Shown here piece after piece: positions 44,598 through 52,744 of a stretch of DNA of 64,000 nt; position 1 is the first letter of the stretch, and each line of letters opens with the position of its first letter. Origin of the DNA: Pseudomonas sivasensis (GTDB lineage: Bacteria; Pseudomonadota; Gammaproteobacteria; Pseudomonadales; Pseudomonadaceae); NCBI RefSeq assembly GCF_013778505.1, contig NZ_JAAOWU010000006.1:206712-270711 (forward strand), written 5' to 3'. The notes under the pieces were generated by a model, which was not told the origin of the DNA, did not search any database, and was given only the letters and a program-made list of their open reading frames with translations. The position numbers and the translations under genes are program-made.

Positions 44598-44951
44598 ATG
44601 AGCGTTCGTGGTCAAGACCGTCAGATCGACAACATAGAATTCAACGTGGGCGACATCCACCGCAGCAAAGCCTTCTACGGCGCCGTTTTCGGCTGGACAT
44701 TCGTGGACTACGGGCCCACCTACACCGAGTTCAGCGATGGGCGGCTGACGGGCGGGTTCACCACGGGAGAACCCGTTCGGCCGGGTGGACCATTGGTGAT
44801 TTTGTTTGCGAATGACCTCGAAGGGGCGTACCAGCGCATCACGGCTGCAGGCGCTGTGATAAGCCGCGAGACGTTTGCGTTCCCCGGTGGGCGCAGGTTC
44901 CACTTCATTGATCCGGATGGTTATGAACTGGCGGTTTGGTCGGATCAGTGA
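44598..44951 (+). CDS. VOC-family (glyoxalase-like) protein
   Basis: A 117-residue single VOC domain. It has the features of the 'enzyme related to lactoylglutathione lyase' group: IEFNVGDIHRSKAFYGAVFGWTF at the start, and GGRRFHFIDPDGYELAVWSD, with the metal-site Glu, at the end. A strong AAGGAGG lies 8 bases before the ATG. An in-frame extension to 44460 would overlap the divergent methyltransferase and is rejected. The substrate is unknown. Confidence 0.9.
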   Translation: MSVRGQDRQIDNIEFNVGDIHRSKAFYGAVFGWTFVDYGPTYTEFSDGRLTGGFTTGEPVRPGGPLVILFANDLEGAYQRITAAGAVISRETFAFPGGRRFHFIDPDGYELAVWSDQ

Positions 44952-45336
44952 GTGATCGCTGCACCACGCGTGCAGGCCAAGCTGTTTATGAGGCCCGCAT
45001 CGCACCCCCACGTCACGCCCAGACCGAGCACGCCGGTGTCCTTGATCGCCGATGGGCCGTTACTGCCGAAGCTGGTTTTGCCAGCAACATCCGCCACGTA
45101 GTTGACCACCGAACGCACCTCTTCATCGCGCAACTCATGGCGCCAGGTCAGTGCGCTGCGGGTTTGGTCTCGTAGTCGTGCTGCACAACGCCAGCGGAAA
45201 GGTTCAGATACCGGGCGTTGGCGGTGTAGGTCGCGACGAACGGTTGTTCCGACCCGGCATCGCCTTTATGCTCACGCAGCAAATTACCGGCGGCGCGCCC
45301 GCTCAGAGCGAGAGCACGATTAAAAAAGCACGACAA
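44945..45336 (-). pseudogene. Degenerate autotransporter beta-barrel remnant
   Basis: Two minus-strand frames, joined by a shift near 45150-45165, read as a barrel end: …RYLNLSAGVVQHDYETK, then LTWRHELRDEEVRSVVNYV and TGVLGLGVTW. This pattern (WRHE … short loop … GLGVTW) resembles the last strands of autotransporter/EstA-type barrels. There is no signal peptide or passenger upstream, and the tail lacks a terminal aromatic residue. It is probably a decayed gene fragment. Confidence 0.45.
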
Positions 45337-45440
45337 CGCCGCTTATGCGGCGTGAAATTTGAGCTGGAGTCCGTTGTTACGGTGTAAACGGCTACAAAAA
45401 GTGATGTTCAAGGAAATCAAATAAAACTCAAGGAAGTCAA

Positions 45441-45605
45441 ATGAGCACATGGTTCAGTAACATCCAGCTTGGCTTTGATATGGCAACAAGCTTGACAATT
45501 GTAGGTGCGGCAATCACTTGGACTATTCAACAGAAGACACAAGCCGAAGCTGAAAAGGTTCGCGGAATTAATCAACGCGCAACATCAGCAGACCTATTTA
45601 AATAA
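45441..45605 (+). CDS. Small membrane protein, 54 residues
   Basis: An AT-rich open frame with AAGGAAG 7 bases before the ATG. One hydrophobic segment (MATSLTIVGAAITWTI, about residues 14-29) is followed by a charged, helical tail ending SADLFK. The family is not recognised. It may be complete, or the N-terminal remnant of a longer single-pass membrane protein. The Shine-Dalgarno region is directly duplicated (TCAAGGAAATCAAAT and TCAAGGAAGTCAAAT, 45409-45443). It precedes the 210-residue secreted protein by 27 bases and may be co-transcribed with it. Confidence 0.55.
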   Translation: MSTWFSNIQLGFDMATSLTIVGAAITWTIQQKTQAEAEKVRGINQRATSADLFK

Positions 45606-45632
45606 AATAAAAATTTTACTTCAGGTCAACTC

Positions 45633-46265
45633 ATGAAAAATCTTTTGATTGCATCTATCTTATTTGGCTCCGCGCTTTCCTTGAAGGTATTTGCGGGCGG
45701 ACTGGAAGTCGAGCACAAACTAATCGAGCAGCGCTGGTACTCTTTCAATGACATCATAGAAAAGAGAAAGAAATATAGCAGGGTAGATATTTCGCGAGGG
45801 TATATCGAATATTACTTCGAGGGTGATGAATACACCGCCAAATACCCAGAAGAACAGTTGTCGCCGCGTGCAAAATTCTATTCCAATCATGGGACCGTTG
45901 GAACCTATGCGGCTGCTGATTATGAGACCGAGCTAGACAAAGCGTGCGTAGATGTTGTCTCAGGCTCTCTAGGAACATTTAAAGGCAGCTATGAAAATTC
46001 TAAAAGACCTGATAGGCAACACTATAAGCGCATGGTTGTTGGAATCAGGTCTCTAACATACAAAGGCCCTGAGTATAACTTCAAAAGTCCTTCATCTTGG
46101 TCGCCAGTGAAGTTACCCAAGGACAAAAGAAGTCTTCTGTGTGAAATTTATGAAGTCAAGAGTGACGCGAGCGATCTGAAATACATTGTTTATGCTGCTT
46201 CAGTGGCAACCGCTATGTATGACGAAATTCATACGGTGCCACAGCCAGATAAGTCGAGTAACTAA
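45633..46265 (+). CDS. AT-rich gene for a secreted protein of unknown function
   Basis: A 210-residue protein with a signal peptide (MKNLLIASILFGSALSLKVFAG). The mature part is rich in Tyr, Lys and Glu, with two Cys residues (KACVDV and LLCEIY) that may pair. No known family is recognised. Base composition is clearly more AT-rich than the flanking methyltransferase, VOC and CBS genes, a sign of recent acquisition. CAGGTCAACTC precedes the ATG, giving only a moderate ribosome site. It sits beside a small membrane protein gene and upstream of a SUKH-like gene. Confidence 0.75.
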   Translation: MKNLLIASILFGSALSLKVFAGGLEVEHKLIEQRWYSFNDIIEKRKKYSRVDISRGYIEYYFEGDEYTAKYPEEQLSPRAKFYSNHGTVGTYAAADYETELDKACVDVVSGSLGTFKGSYENSKRPDRQHYKRMVVGIRSLTYKGPEYNFKSPSSWSPVKLPKDKRSLLCEIYEVKSDASDLKYIVYAASVATAMYDEIHTVPQPDKSSN

Positions 46266-46407
46266 AACTCCTCGCACTCATGCTGCGGCAACCATTGCTG
46301 CGGCATTAGCTGGATTAACCTTGAGGCTGTGAACGGGTTCTACCCCAGGCCCTGCAGTGTTTCTATGTCAGCATCCCGCCCCCCTTCACATAACGCGGCG
46401 AACGACT

Positions 46408-46926
46408 ATGACCGACTTCGACTTCAAAACACATTTCATCTCGCTACTGCCACCCGACCCGCCCGGCCTGGACCTCGGCTTTGACGAATTCATCACCTTC
46501 AACCCCACTGACCTGGCCACCCTCCCCGCGCCAGACGCTGAATTCCTCCTCAAGCACGGCCTGCCGCGCGACGCCGCGCCCTTTCTGAGTTTCGAGGCCT
46601 ACAGCCAAGCCGAAGCACAACGCAGGTTGGCAATATTCGGCATCGCCAACCACTATTATACTTTGGGGCACACCGGCTCCGGGGACGTCATCGCGCTTGA
46701 TCGACACAGTGGGACGATTGTCTATTTCAACCACGACGCCCATCACGCACGCGTACTCATCAATACCTCACTGCCCCAGTTCGCCCGCAGCTTGTGCGTG
46801 TTCCAGGCACATCTGCGAGACAACACGATGGCACGCTGTTTACCTGAGATCGAATGCATCGATCCTGCCGCCGCCGTGCCGGGCACGATGTGGGCGGATG
46901 AGGTCAGCGCAGAACTCAACGGGTAG
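46408..46926 (+). CDS. SUKH-like (SMI1/KNR4) immunity-type protein
   Basis: A 172-residue protein whose layout fits the SUKH superfamily of contact-dependent toxin immunity proteins: LPAPDAEFLLKHGLPRDAAPFLSF near residues 38-61, then GDVIALDRHSGTIVYFNHD. SUKH-4 is my best guess. No toxin gene adjoins it, so it may be an orphan immunity gene guarding against toxins of competitors. The ATG at 46408 is chosen because the conserved part starts there; the 17 codons before it look non-coding. No ribosome site is strong. Confidence 0.65.
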   Translation: MTDFDFKTHFISLLPPDPPGLDLGFDEFITFNPTDLATLPAPDAEFLLKHGLPRDAAPFLSFEAYSQAEAQRRLAIFGIANHYYTLGHTGSGDVIALDRHSGTIVYFNHDAHHARVLINTSLPQFARSLCVFQAHLRDNTMARCLPEIECIDPAAAVPGTMWADEVSAELNG

Positions 46927-46938
46927 AAGTGAACGCTG

Positions 46939-47031
46939 ATGACCCACCACGAATTGGCCGACCTCTATCGAGCCTATAACGCCGACCTCAACCGTCTCGA
47001 CTTGATAAGGCCGCCATTGAAACGCAGCTAA
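46939..47031 (+). pseudogene. Fragment of a SnoaL-like/ester cyclase gene
   Basis: The 30-codon frame reads MTHHELADLYRAYNADLNRL… and then stops. This is like the first helix of SnoaL-like ester-cyclase proteins (pattern LYRAYI-CLN-QDW), but the rest of the domain is missing. It lies between the SUKH-like and PhnB-like genes and is probably a deletion remnant. Confidence 0.4.
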
Positions 47032-47065
47032 ACTCCACAGACCCTCGACTGCGTGGAGACTGCTC

Positions 47066-47545
47066 ATGACCCACAAAAACACCCTCTGCCTCTGGTACAA
47101 CGGGAGCGCCGAAGAGGCTGCCAAGTTCTACGCCAACACCTTTCCCGACAGTGCGGTGAACGCCGTGCATCGTGCACCAGCGGATTACCCGTCCGGCAAG
47201 CGGGGCGACGTCTTGACCGTCGAATTCACGGTACTCGGCATCCCCTGCATCGGCCTGAACGGCGGCCCGATCTTTCCCCACACCGAGGCGTTTTCCTTCC
47301 AAGTGGCCACCGATGACCAAGCCGAAACCGACCGGTACTGGAACGCAATCATCGACAACGGCGGCCAGCCGAGCGCCTGCGGCTGGTGCAAGGACAAGTG
47401 GGGCCTGTCGTGGCAAATCTCGCCGCGCGTGTTGACGGAGGCGGTGACTAACCCTGATCCAGCCATCGCCAAGCGCGCGTTCGAGGCGATGATGACCATG
47501 ACCAAAATCGACATTGCGGCGATTGAGGCAGCGATAAAGGGCTGA
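47066..47545 (+). CDS. PhnB-like VOC protein (3-demethylubiquinone methyltransferase-like fold)
   Basis: A 159-residue protein of the PhnB/'3-dmu-9_3-mt' VOC branch. The start (TLCLWYNGSAEEAAKFYANTFPDS), FTVLGIPCIGLNGGP in the middle and the WGLSWQISPRVLTEAV end are highly characteristic. Function in this branch is poorly defined despite the methyltransferase label. The ATG follows GAGACTGCTC with a weak ribosome site. Confidence 0.9.
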   Translation: MTHKNTLCLWYNGSAEEAAKFYANTFPDSAVNAVHRAPADYPSGKRGDVLTVEFTVLGIPCIGLNGGPIFPHTEAFSFQVATDDQAETDRYWNAIIDNGGQPSACGWCKDKWGLSWQISPRVLTEAVTNPDPAIAKRAFEAMMTMTKIDIAAIEAAIKG

Positions 47546-47718
47546 GGCGGCAACTGGCGAGGCTATCCAGGGCTTCAATGCGCTCCGCCTGGCAGCGTCA
47601 GGCGCAATTGTCGCGTCGGCCCATGCGCCAAAAAAAGACAGCGAGCCGACGGTCCGGTTGCGACTCACCCAATACCGACCTAGTGTTTCATGTCTCCTCT
47701 GCGCACCCAGGTGACGCC

Positions 47719-49095
47719 ATGCCCGCACTCTCACGCCCCGCCGTACTCGAACTGATCGGCAACACGCCGTTGGTACGGGTCAGCCGTTTCGATACCGGCC
47801 TCTGCACGCTGTTCCTCAAGCTGGAATCCCAAAACCCCGGCGGTTCCATCAAGGACCGCATCGGCCTGGCCATGATTGACGCCGCCGAGCGTGACGGCCG
47901 CCTGCGTCCCGGCGGCACCATCATTGAGGCAACCGCCGGCAACACCGGCTTGGGCCTGGCGCTGGTGGGCAGGGCTAAGGGTTATCGGGTGGTGCTGGTG
48001 GTACCCGACAAAATGTCCACGGAGAAAGTGCTGCACCTTAAGGCCATGGGCGCCGAGGTGCATATCACCCGCTCCGATGTGGGCAAGGGCCACCCCGAGT
48101 ATTACCAGGACATGGCTGCGCGCCTGGCCCAGGAGATTCCCGGCTCATTCTTCGCCGACCAGTTCAACAACCCGGCCAATCCCCAGGCTCACGAGACCAG
48201 CACCGCGCCGGAGATGTGGGCGCAAACCCAGCACGACCTGGATGCCATTGTGGTCGGCGTCGGTTCGGCAGGCACACTCACCGGCCTGACCCGATTCTTC
48301 AAGCGCGTGCAACCGGAGCTGGAAATGGTACTGGCCGATCCGGTGGGTTCGGTAATGGCTGAATACAGCCGCAGCGGCCAGTTGATAACACCCGGCTCGT
48401 GGGCCGTGGAAGGCATTGGCGAGGACTTCATTCCGTCGATTGCCGACCTGTCCAGCGTGCGCAACGCCTATTCCATCAGCGATGAAGAGAGCTTCGACCA
48501 CGCGCGCCAACTGCTCAAGGCCGAGGGCATTCTCGGCGGGTCCTCCACCGGCACCCTGCTCGCCGCTGCCTTGCGCTATTGCCGCGAACAAACCACGCCC
48601 AAGCGCGTGGTCAGCTTTGTGTGCGACACCGGCACGCGCTATCTGTCGAAGGTCTACAACGACCAGTGGATGACCGACGCGGGGTTGCTGCATTACAAAC
48701 ACTACGGCGACCTGCGCGACCTGATCGCCCGCCGCTTCGAAGACGGCCGCGTGATCAGCGTGAGCCCCGACGACACCCTGCTCACCGCCTTCCAGCGCAT
48801 GCGTCTGGCCGACGTGTCGCAACTGCCGGTGTTGGTCAACGGCCGCGAACTGGTGGGCGTGATCGACGAATCCGACATCCTGCTGGGCCTGCACCACGAT
48901 GCCGCGCACTTCACGATGATCGTCGCCAGCGCCATGACCGACAACCTGCAAACCCTGTCCCCCAGCGCCAGCCTGGCCGAATTGCAAACTGAACTGGATC
49001 GCGGCTTGGTCGCCATCATTGCCGATGCAGGAGGCTTTTATGGCCTGATCACCCGCGTCGACCTGCTCAACCACCTGCGGAGATCCCTTGCATGA
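47719..49095 (+). CDS. Cystathionine beta-synthase
   Basis: A 458-residue PLP enzyme that condenses homocysteine and serine to cystathionine. The catalytic domain (about 1-325) has the PLP Lys in NPGGSIKDRIG, the EATAGNTG loop and VGVGSAGTLTGLTRFFK. A C-terminal pair of CBS regulatory domains (about 335-458, containing RLADVSQLPVLVNGRELVGVIDE) follows. The upstream 47 in-frame codons lack family similarity, so the ATG at 47719 is used. The stop overlaps the gamma-lyase start by four bases. The pair forms the reverse transsulfuration route converting methionine sulfur to cysteine. Confidence 0.95.
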   Translation: MPALSRPAVLELIGNTPLVRVSRFDTGLCTLFLKLESQNPGGSIKDRIGLAMIDAAERDGRLRPGGTIIEATAGNTGLGLALVGRAKGYRVVLVVPDKMSTEKVLHLKAMGAEVHITRSDVGKGHPEYYQDMAARLAQEIPGSFFADQFNNPANPQAHETSTAPEMWAQTQHDLDAIVVGVGSAGTLTGLTRFFKRVQPELEMVLADPVGSVMAEYSRSGQLITPGSWAVEGIGEDFIPSIADLSSVRNAYSISDEESFDHARQLLKAEGILGGSSTGTLLAAALRYCREQTTPKRVVSFVCDTGTRYLSKVYNDQWMTDAGLLHYKHYGDLRDLIARRFEDGRVISVSPDDTLLTAFQRMRLADVSQLPVLVNGRELVGVIDESDILLGLHHDAAHFTMIVASAMTDNLQTLSPSASLAELQTELDRGLVAIIADAGGFYGLITRVDLLNHLRRSLA

Positions 49096-50258
49096 GCCAG
49101 CCTGATAAAAGTGCGTTTGCCACCCGTGTGATCCACGCCGGGCAGTTCCCAGACCCAACCACTGGCGCGCTGATGCCGCCGATCTACGCCAACTCCACCT
49201 ACCTGCAAGACAGCCCCGGCGTGCACAAGGGCTTCGACTACGGCCGCTCCCACAACCCCACGCGGTTTGCTCTGGAGCGTTGCGTGGCCGACCTTGAAGG
49301 CGGCAGCCAAGCGTTTGCCTTTGCATCCGGGCTGGCGGCGATTTCCACGGTGCTGGAGCTGCTGGATGCGGGCGCCCATATCGTTTCCGGTAACGACCTC
49401 TATGGCGGCACCTTTCGGCTGTTCGACAAGGTGCGCCAACGCAGCGCCGGGCATCGTTTCAGCTTTGTCGATTTGAGTGATGTAACGGCGTTTGAAGCAT
49501 CCTTGCAGGACGATACGCGCATGGTCTGGGTCGAAACCCCGAGCAACCCGCTGCTCAGCCTCACCGACTTGGCCGCCATCGCAGGTATCTGCCGCAATCG
49601 CGGGATCATCTGCGTGGCTGACAACACCTTCGCCAGCCCCTGGATCCAGCGCCCGCTGGAGCTGGGCGTGGATGTGGTGGTGCACTCCACCACTAAATAC
49701 CTCAACGGCCATTCCGATGTGATCGGCGGTATCGCCATTGTCGGTGACAACCCCGAATTGGCTGATCGCCTGGGTTTCTTGCAGAACTCAGTAGGTGCCA
49801 TCGCCGGGCCCTTCGACGCGTTCCTGACCCTGCGCGGCGTGAAAACGTTGGCCCTGCGCATGGAGCGTCATTGCAGCAACGCGCTGGACCTGGCCACCTG
49901 GCTGGAGCAACAACCGCAAGTGGCGCGGGTCTATTACCCAGGCCTGGCATCCCACCCGCAGCACGAACTGGCACGCCGGCAAATGCGCGGGTTTGGTGGG
50001 ATGATTTCAGTGGATTTGAACAGCGACCTGGCAGGCGCCACCCGCTTTCTGGAACACGTGAACATCTTCGCCCTGGCCGAAAGCCTGGGAGGTGTGGAAA
50101 GCCTGATCGAACATCCGGCGATCATGACCCATGCCAGCATCCCGGCGGCGACGCGGGCGCAGCTGGGGATTGGCGACGGGTTGGTGCGGTTGTCGGTGGG
50201 GGTTGAGGATGTGGAGGATCTACGAGCGGACCTGGCGCAAGCCTTGGCCCGTATATAA
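49092..50258 (+). CDS. Cystathionine gamma-lyase / trans-sulfuration PLP enzyme
   Basis: A 388-residue Cys/Met-metabolism PLP enzyme. Conserved elements are FDYGRSHNPTRFALERCVADLEGG, ASGLAAISTVLELLDAGAHIV, and the PLP Lys in VHSTTKYLNGHSDVIGG. The ESLIEHPAIMTHASIP segment near the C-terminus is typical of gamma-lyase/gamma-synthase proteins. Operonic overlap with cystathionine beta-synthase makes cystathionine gamma-lyase (cystathionine to cysteine, 2-oxobutyrate and ammonia) the likely role. A REPIN follows 24 bases after the stop. Confidence 0.93.
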   Translation: MSQPDKSAFATRVIHAGQFPDPTTGALMPPIYANSTYLQDSPGVHKGFDYGRSHNPTRFALERCVADLEGGSQAFAFASGLAAISTVLELLDAGAHIVSGNDLYGGTFRLFDKVRQRSAGHRFSFVDLSDVTAFEASLQDDTRMVWVETPSNPLLSLTDLAAIAGICRNRGIICVADNTFASPWIQRPLELGVDVVVHSTTKYLNGHSDVIGGIAIVGDNPELADRLGFLQNSVGAIAGPFDAFLTLRGVKTLALRMERHCSNALDLATWLEQQPQVARVYYPGLASHPQHELARRQMRGFGGMISVDLNSDLAGATRFLEHVNIFALAESLGGVESLIEHPAIMTHASIPAATRAQLGIGDGLVRLSVGVEDVEDLRADLAQALARI

Positions 50259-50282
50259 CCCCCCCAGAAAACAACGATCAAA

Positions 50283-50371
50283 TGTGGGAGGGGGCTTGCT
50301 CCCGATAGCGGCGTGTCAGGCACTGAATATTTGTCTGAACCACCGCCATCGCGAGCAAGCCCCCTCCCACA
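50283..50371. repeat. REPIN (paired inverted REP sequences)
   Basis: TGTGGGAGGGGGCTTGCTCCCGATAGCGG and its inverse bracket a 30-base centre, giving an 89-base hairpin of the P. fluorescens type. It lies between convergent genes and may also serve as a bidirectional terminator or mRNA stabiliser. The same REP core recurs at 62.6-64.0 kb. Confidence 0.92.
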
Positions 50372-50382
50372 TTGGGTATGCG

Positions 50383-52581
50383 TTACACCTGGACGATGTT
50401 GGCACGCGCCGAATGCAGCTTCTTGTAGCTGTCAATCAAACGCAAATGCCGGTCCAAGCCTTCCAGCTTGATGCTGGTCGGCGTCAACCCATAGAACCGC
50501 ACACTGCCATCGACCGAGCCGATCACCGCATCCATTCGCTCATTACCAAACATGCGGCGGAAGTTGGCTTCGTAATCCGCCAAGTCCAAGTCGTCGTCCA
50601 GTTCCATCTCCAGCACACCGTTCAGCGCCTGGTAGAACAGGCCGCGCTCGGCGGTGTTGTCGTTGTACTGCAGGAACATCTCCACGCACTCCTTGGCCTC
50701 TTCATATTGCTGCAAGGCCAGGAAAATCAGCAGCTTCAACTCAAGGATGGTCAGTTGGCCCCATACCGTGTTGTCGTCGAATTCGATGCCGATCAAGGTG
50801 GTGATGTCGGTGTAATCGTCCAGCTCGCTTTCGATCAGGCGCTCGACCAATGCCTGCAATTCTTCCGTGTCCAGGCGATGCAGGTTGAGAATGTCCTCGC
50901 GGAAGAACAGCGCTTTGTTGGTGTTGTCCCAGATCAGGTCGTCCACCGGGTAGATTTCCGAGTAGTCCGGCACCAGGATGCGGCAAGCGGTGGCGCCGAG
51001 GTGCTCGTACACCGCCATATAGGCTTCTTTGCCCATGCCTTCCAGGATGCCGAACAAGGTCGCAGCCTCTTGGACGTTGGAGTCTTCGCCTTCACCGGAG
51101 AAGTCCCACTCGACAAACTCGTAGTCCGACTGCGCGCTGAAGAAGCGCCACGACACCACACCGCTGGAGTCGATGAAGTGCTCGACGAAGTTGTTCGGCT
51201 CCGTCACCGCCTGGCCTTCGAAGGTCGGCTGCGGCAAGTCGTTCAAACCCTCGAAACTGCGGCCTTGCAGCAATTCGGTGAGGCTGCGCTCCAGCGCCAC
51301 TTCCAGGCTCGGGTGGGCACCGAAGGAGGCGAATACCCCGCCGGTGCGCGGGTTCATCAGGGTCACACACATCACCGGGAATTCGCCGCCCAGGGATGCA
51401 TCCTTGACCAGCACCGGGAAGCCCTGGGCTTCCAGGCCTTCGATGCCCGCCACAATGCTTGGGTATTTGGCGAGCACCTCAGCCGGCACGTCCGGCAGGG
51501 CAAATTCACCTTCGATGATTTCACGCTTGACCGCGCGCTCGAAAATCTCCGAAAGGCACTGCACCTGGGCTTCAGCCAGGGTGTTGCCCGCGCTCATGCC
51601 GTTGCTGAGGTAGAGGTTTTCGATCAGGTTGGACGGGAAGTACACCACCTCGCCATCGGACTGGCGCACGAACGGCAGCGAAACAATGCCGCGCGCTTCG
51701 TTGCCGGAGTTGGTGTCGAACAGATGCGAACCGCGCAGTTCGCCTTCGCGGTCGTAGACCTTGCGGCAATAAGCGTCGAGGATTTCAGTCGGCAGCTCGT
51801 CGTTGGGGCCTGGCTGGAACCAACGCTCGTCCGGGTAATGCACGAACGGCGCGCTGGCCAGTTCTTCACCCCAGAATTGGTCGTTGTAGAAGAAGTTGCA
51901 GTTGAGCCGCTCGATGAATTCGCCCAATGCCGACGCCAGCGCGCCCTCTTTGGTCGCGCCCTTGCCGTTGGTGAAACACATTGGCGAGTGCGCATCGCGG
52001 ATATGCAGCGACCACACGTTGGGCACGATATTGCGCCACGAGGCGATCTCGATCTTCATGCCCAGGCCGGCAAGGATCCCGGACATGTTGGCGATGGTCT
52101 GTTCCAGCGGCAGGTCCTTGCCCGCGATGTAAGTGCCCTGCTCCGACAGGCTGCTGGGCATCAACAAGGCCTGGGCGTCGGCGTCGAGATTTTCCACCTC
52201 TTCGATCACAAATTCGGGACCGGCCTGCACCACTTTTTTCACCGTGCAACGGTCGATGGAGCGCAGGATGCCCTGGCGGTCCTTATCGGAGATATCCGCG
52301 GGCAACTCGACCTGGATCTTGAAGATCTGGTTGTAGCGGTTTTCCGGGTCGACGATGTTGTTCTGGGACAGGCGGATATTGTCGGTGGGGATGTTGCGGG
52401 TCTGGCAGTACAGCTTCACAAAGTACGCCGCGCACAGCGCCGACGATGCCAGGAAGTAGTCGAAGGGCCCCGGTGCCGAACCATCGCCCTTATAGCGAAT
52501 AGGTTGGTCGGCAATCACCGTGAAGTCATCGAACTTGGCTTCAAGCCGGAGGTTGTCGAGAAAGTTGACCTTGATTTCCAT
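50383..52581 (-). CDS. OsmC-YcaO fusion protein
   Basis: A 732-residue two-domain protein. Residues about 1-135 form an OsmC-like domain with Cys residues in SSALCAAYFVKLYC and DRCTVKK. Residues about 155-730 align by eye with Escherichia coli YcaO (for example VWSLHIRDAHSPMCFTNGKGATK, SNGMSAGNTLAEAQVQCLSEIFERAVKR and IYPVDDLIW). YcaO proteins bind ATP and activate amide backbones; the E. coli protein influences RimO-dependent methylthiolation of ribosomal protein S12. There is no C-terminal PxPxP and no nearby peptide or dehydrogenase gene, so a natural-product cyclodehydratase role is unlikely. The OsmC domain might supply a redox or sulfur-handling function. Confidence 0.93.
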   Translation of the reverse strand: MEIKVNFLDNLRLEAKFDDFTVIADQPIRYKGDGSAPGPFDYFLASSALCAAYFVKLYCQTRNIPTDNIRLSQNNIVDPENRYNQIFKIQVELPADISDKDRQGILRSIDRCTVKKVVQAGPEFVIEEVENLDADAQALLMPSSLSEQGTYIAGKDLPLEQTIANMSGILAGLGMKIEIASWRNIVPNVWSLHIRDAHSPMCFTNGKGATKEGALASALGEFIERLNCNFFYNDQFWGEELASAPFVHYPDERWFQPGPNDELPTEILDAYCRKVYDREGELRGSHLFDTNSGNEARGIVSLPFVRQSDGEVVYFPSNLIENLYLSNGMSAGNTLAEAQVQCLSEIFERAVKREIIEGEFALPDVPAEVLAKYPSIVAGIEGLEAQGFPVLVKDASLGGEFPVMCVTLMNPRTGGVFASFGAHPSLEVALERSLTELLQGRSFEGLNDLPQPTFEGQAVTEPNNFVEHFIDSSGVVSWRFFSAQSDYEFVEWDFSGEGEDSNVQEAATLFGILEGMGKEAYMAVYEHLGATACRILVPDYSEIYPVDDLIWDNTNKALFFREDILNLHRLDTEELQALVERLIESELDDYTDITTLIGIEFDDNTVWGQLTILELKLLIFLALQQYEEAKECVEMFLQYNDNTAERGLFYQALNGVLEMELDDDLDLADYEANFRRMFGNERMDAVIGSVDGSVRFYGLTPTSIKLEGLDRHLRLIDSYKKLHSARANIVQV

Positions 52582-52744
52582 GGGGGCACACCAGAATTAC
52601 GGGCTAAACAAAAATGGCCGCCATTATGAGGTTTTTCATCGATAAGTTTCAGGCTTTTGACCAATGGCTGGCGAAATAGCCGATGTGAATTAATCTTCTG
52701 CACGTTGGCGCCGATGCACTGTGTGCAACCAGGGAGTAGCCGGA

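Noticed and set aside
50383..52581. YcaO as part of a thiazole/oxazole-modified peptide cluster
   Set aside because: No precursor peptide, E1-like partner or dehydrogenase is adjacent, and the protein lacks a C-terminal PxPxP.
50131..52629. An 832-codon open frame on the + strand opposite the OsmC-YcaO gene
   Set aside because: It is the antisense shadow of a strongly supported gene, with Val/His/Gln-rich low-information composition and no recognisable motif.
52660..52686. FliA promoter for the Aer-like gene
   Set aside because: GCCGATGT is present, but the -35 position reads ACCA rather than TAAA at the required spacing.
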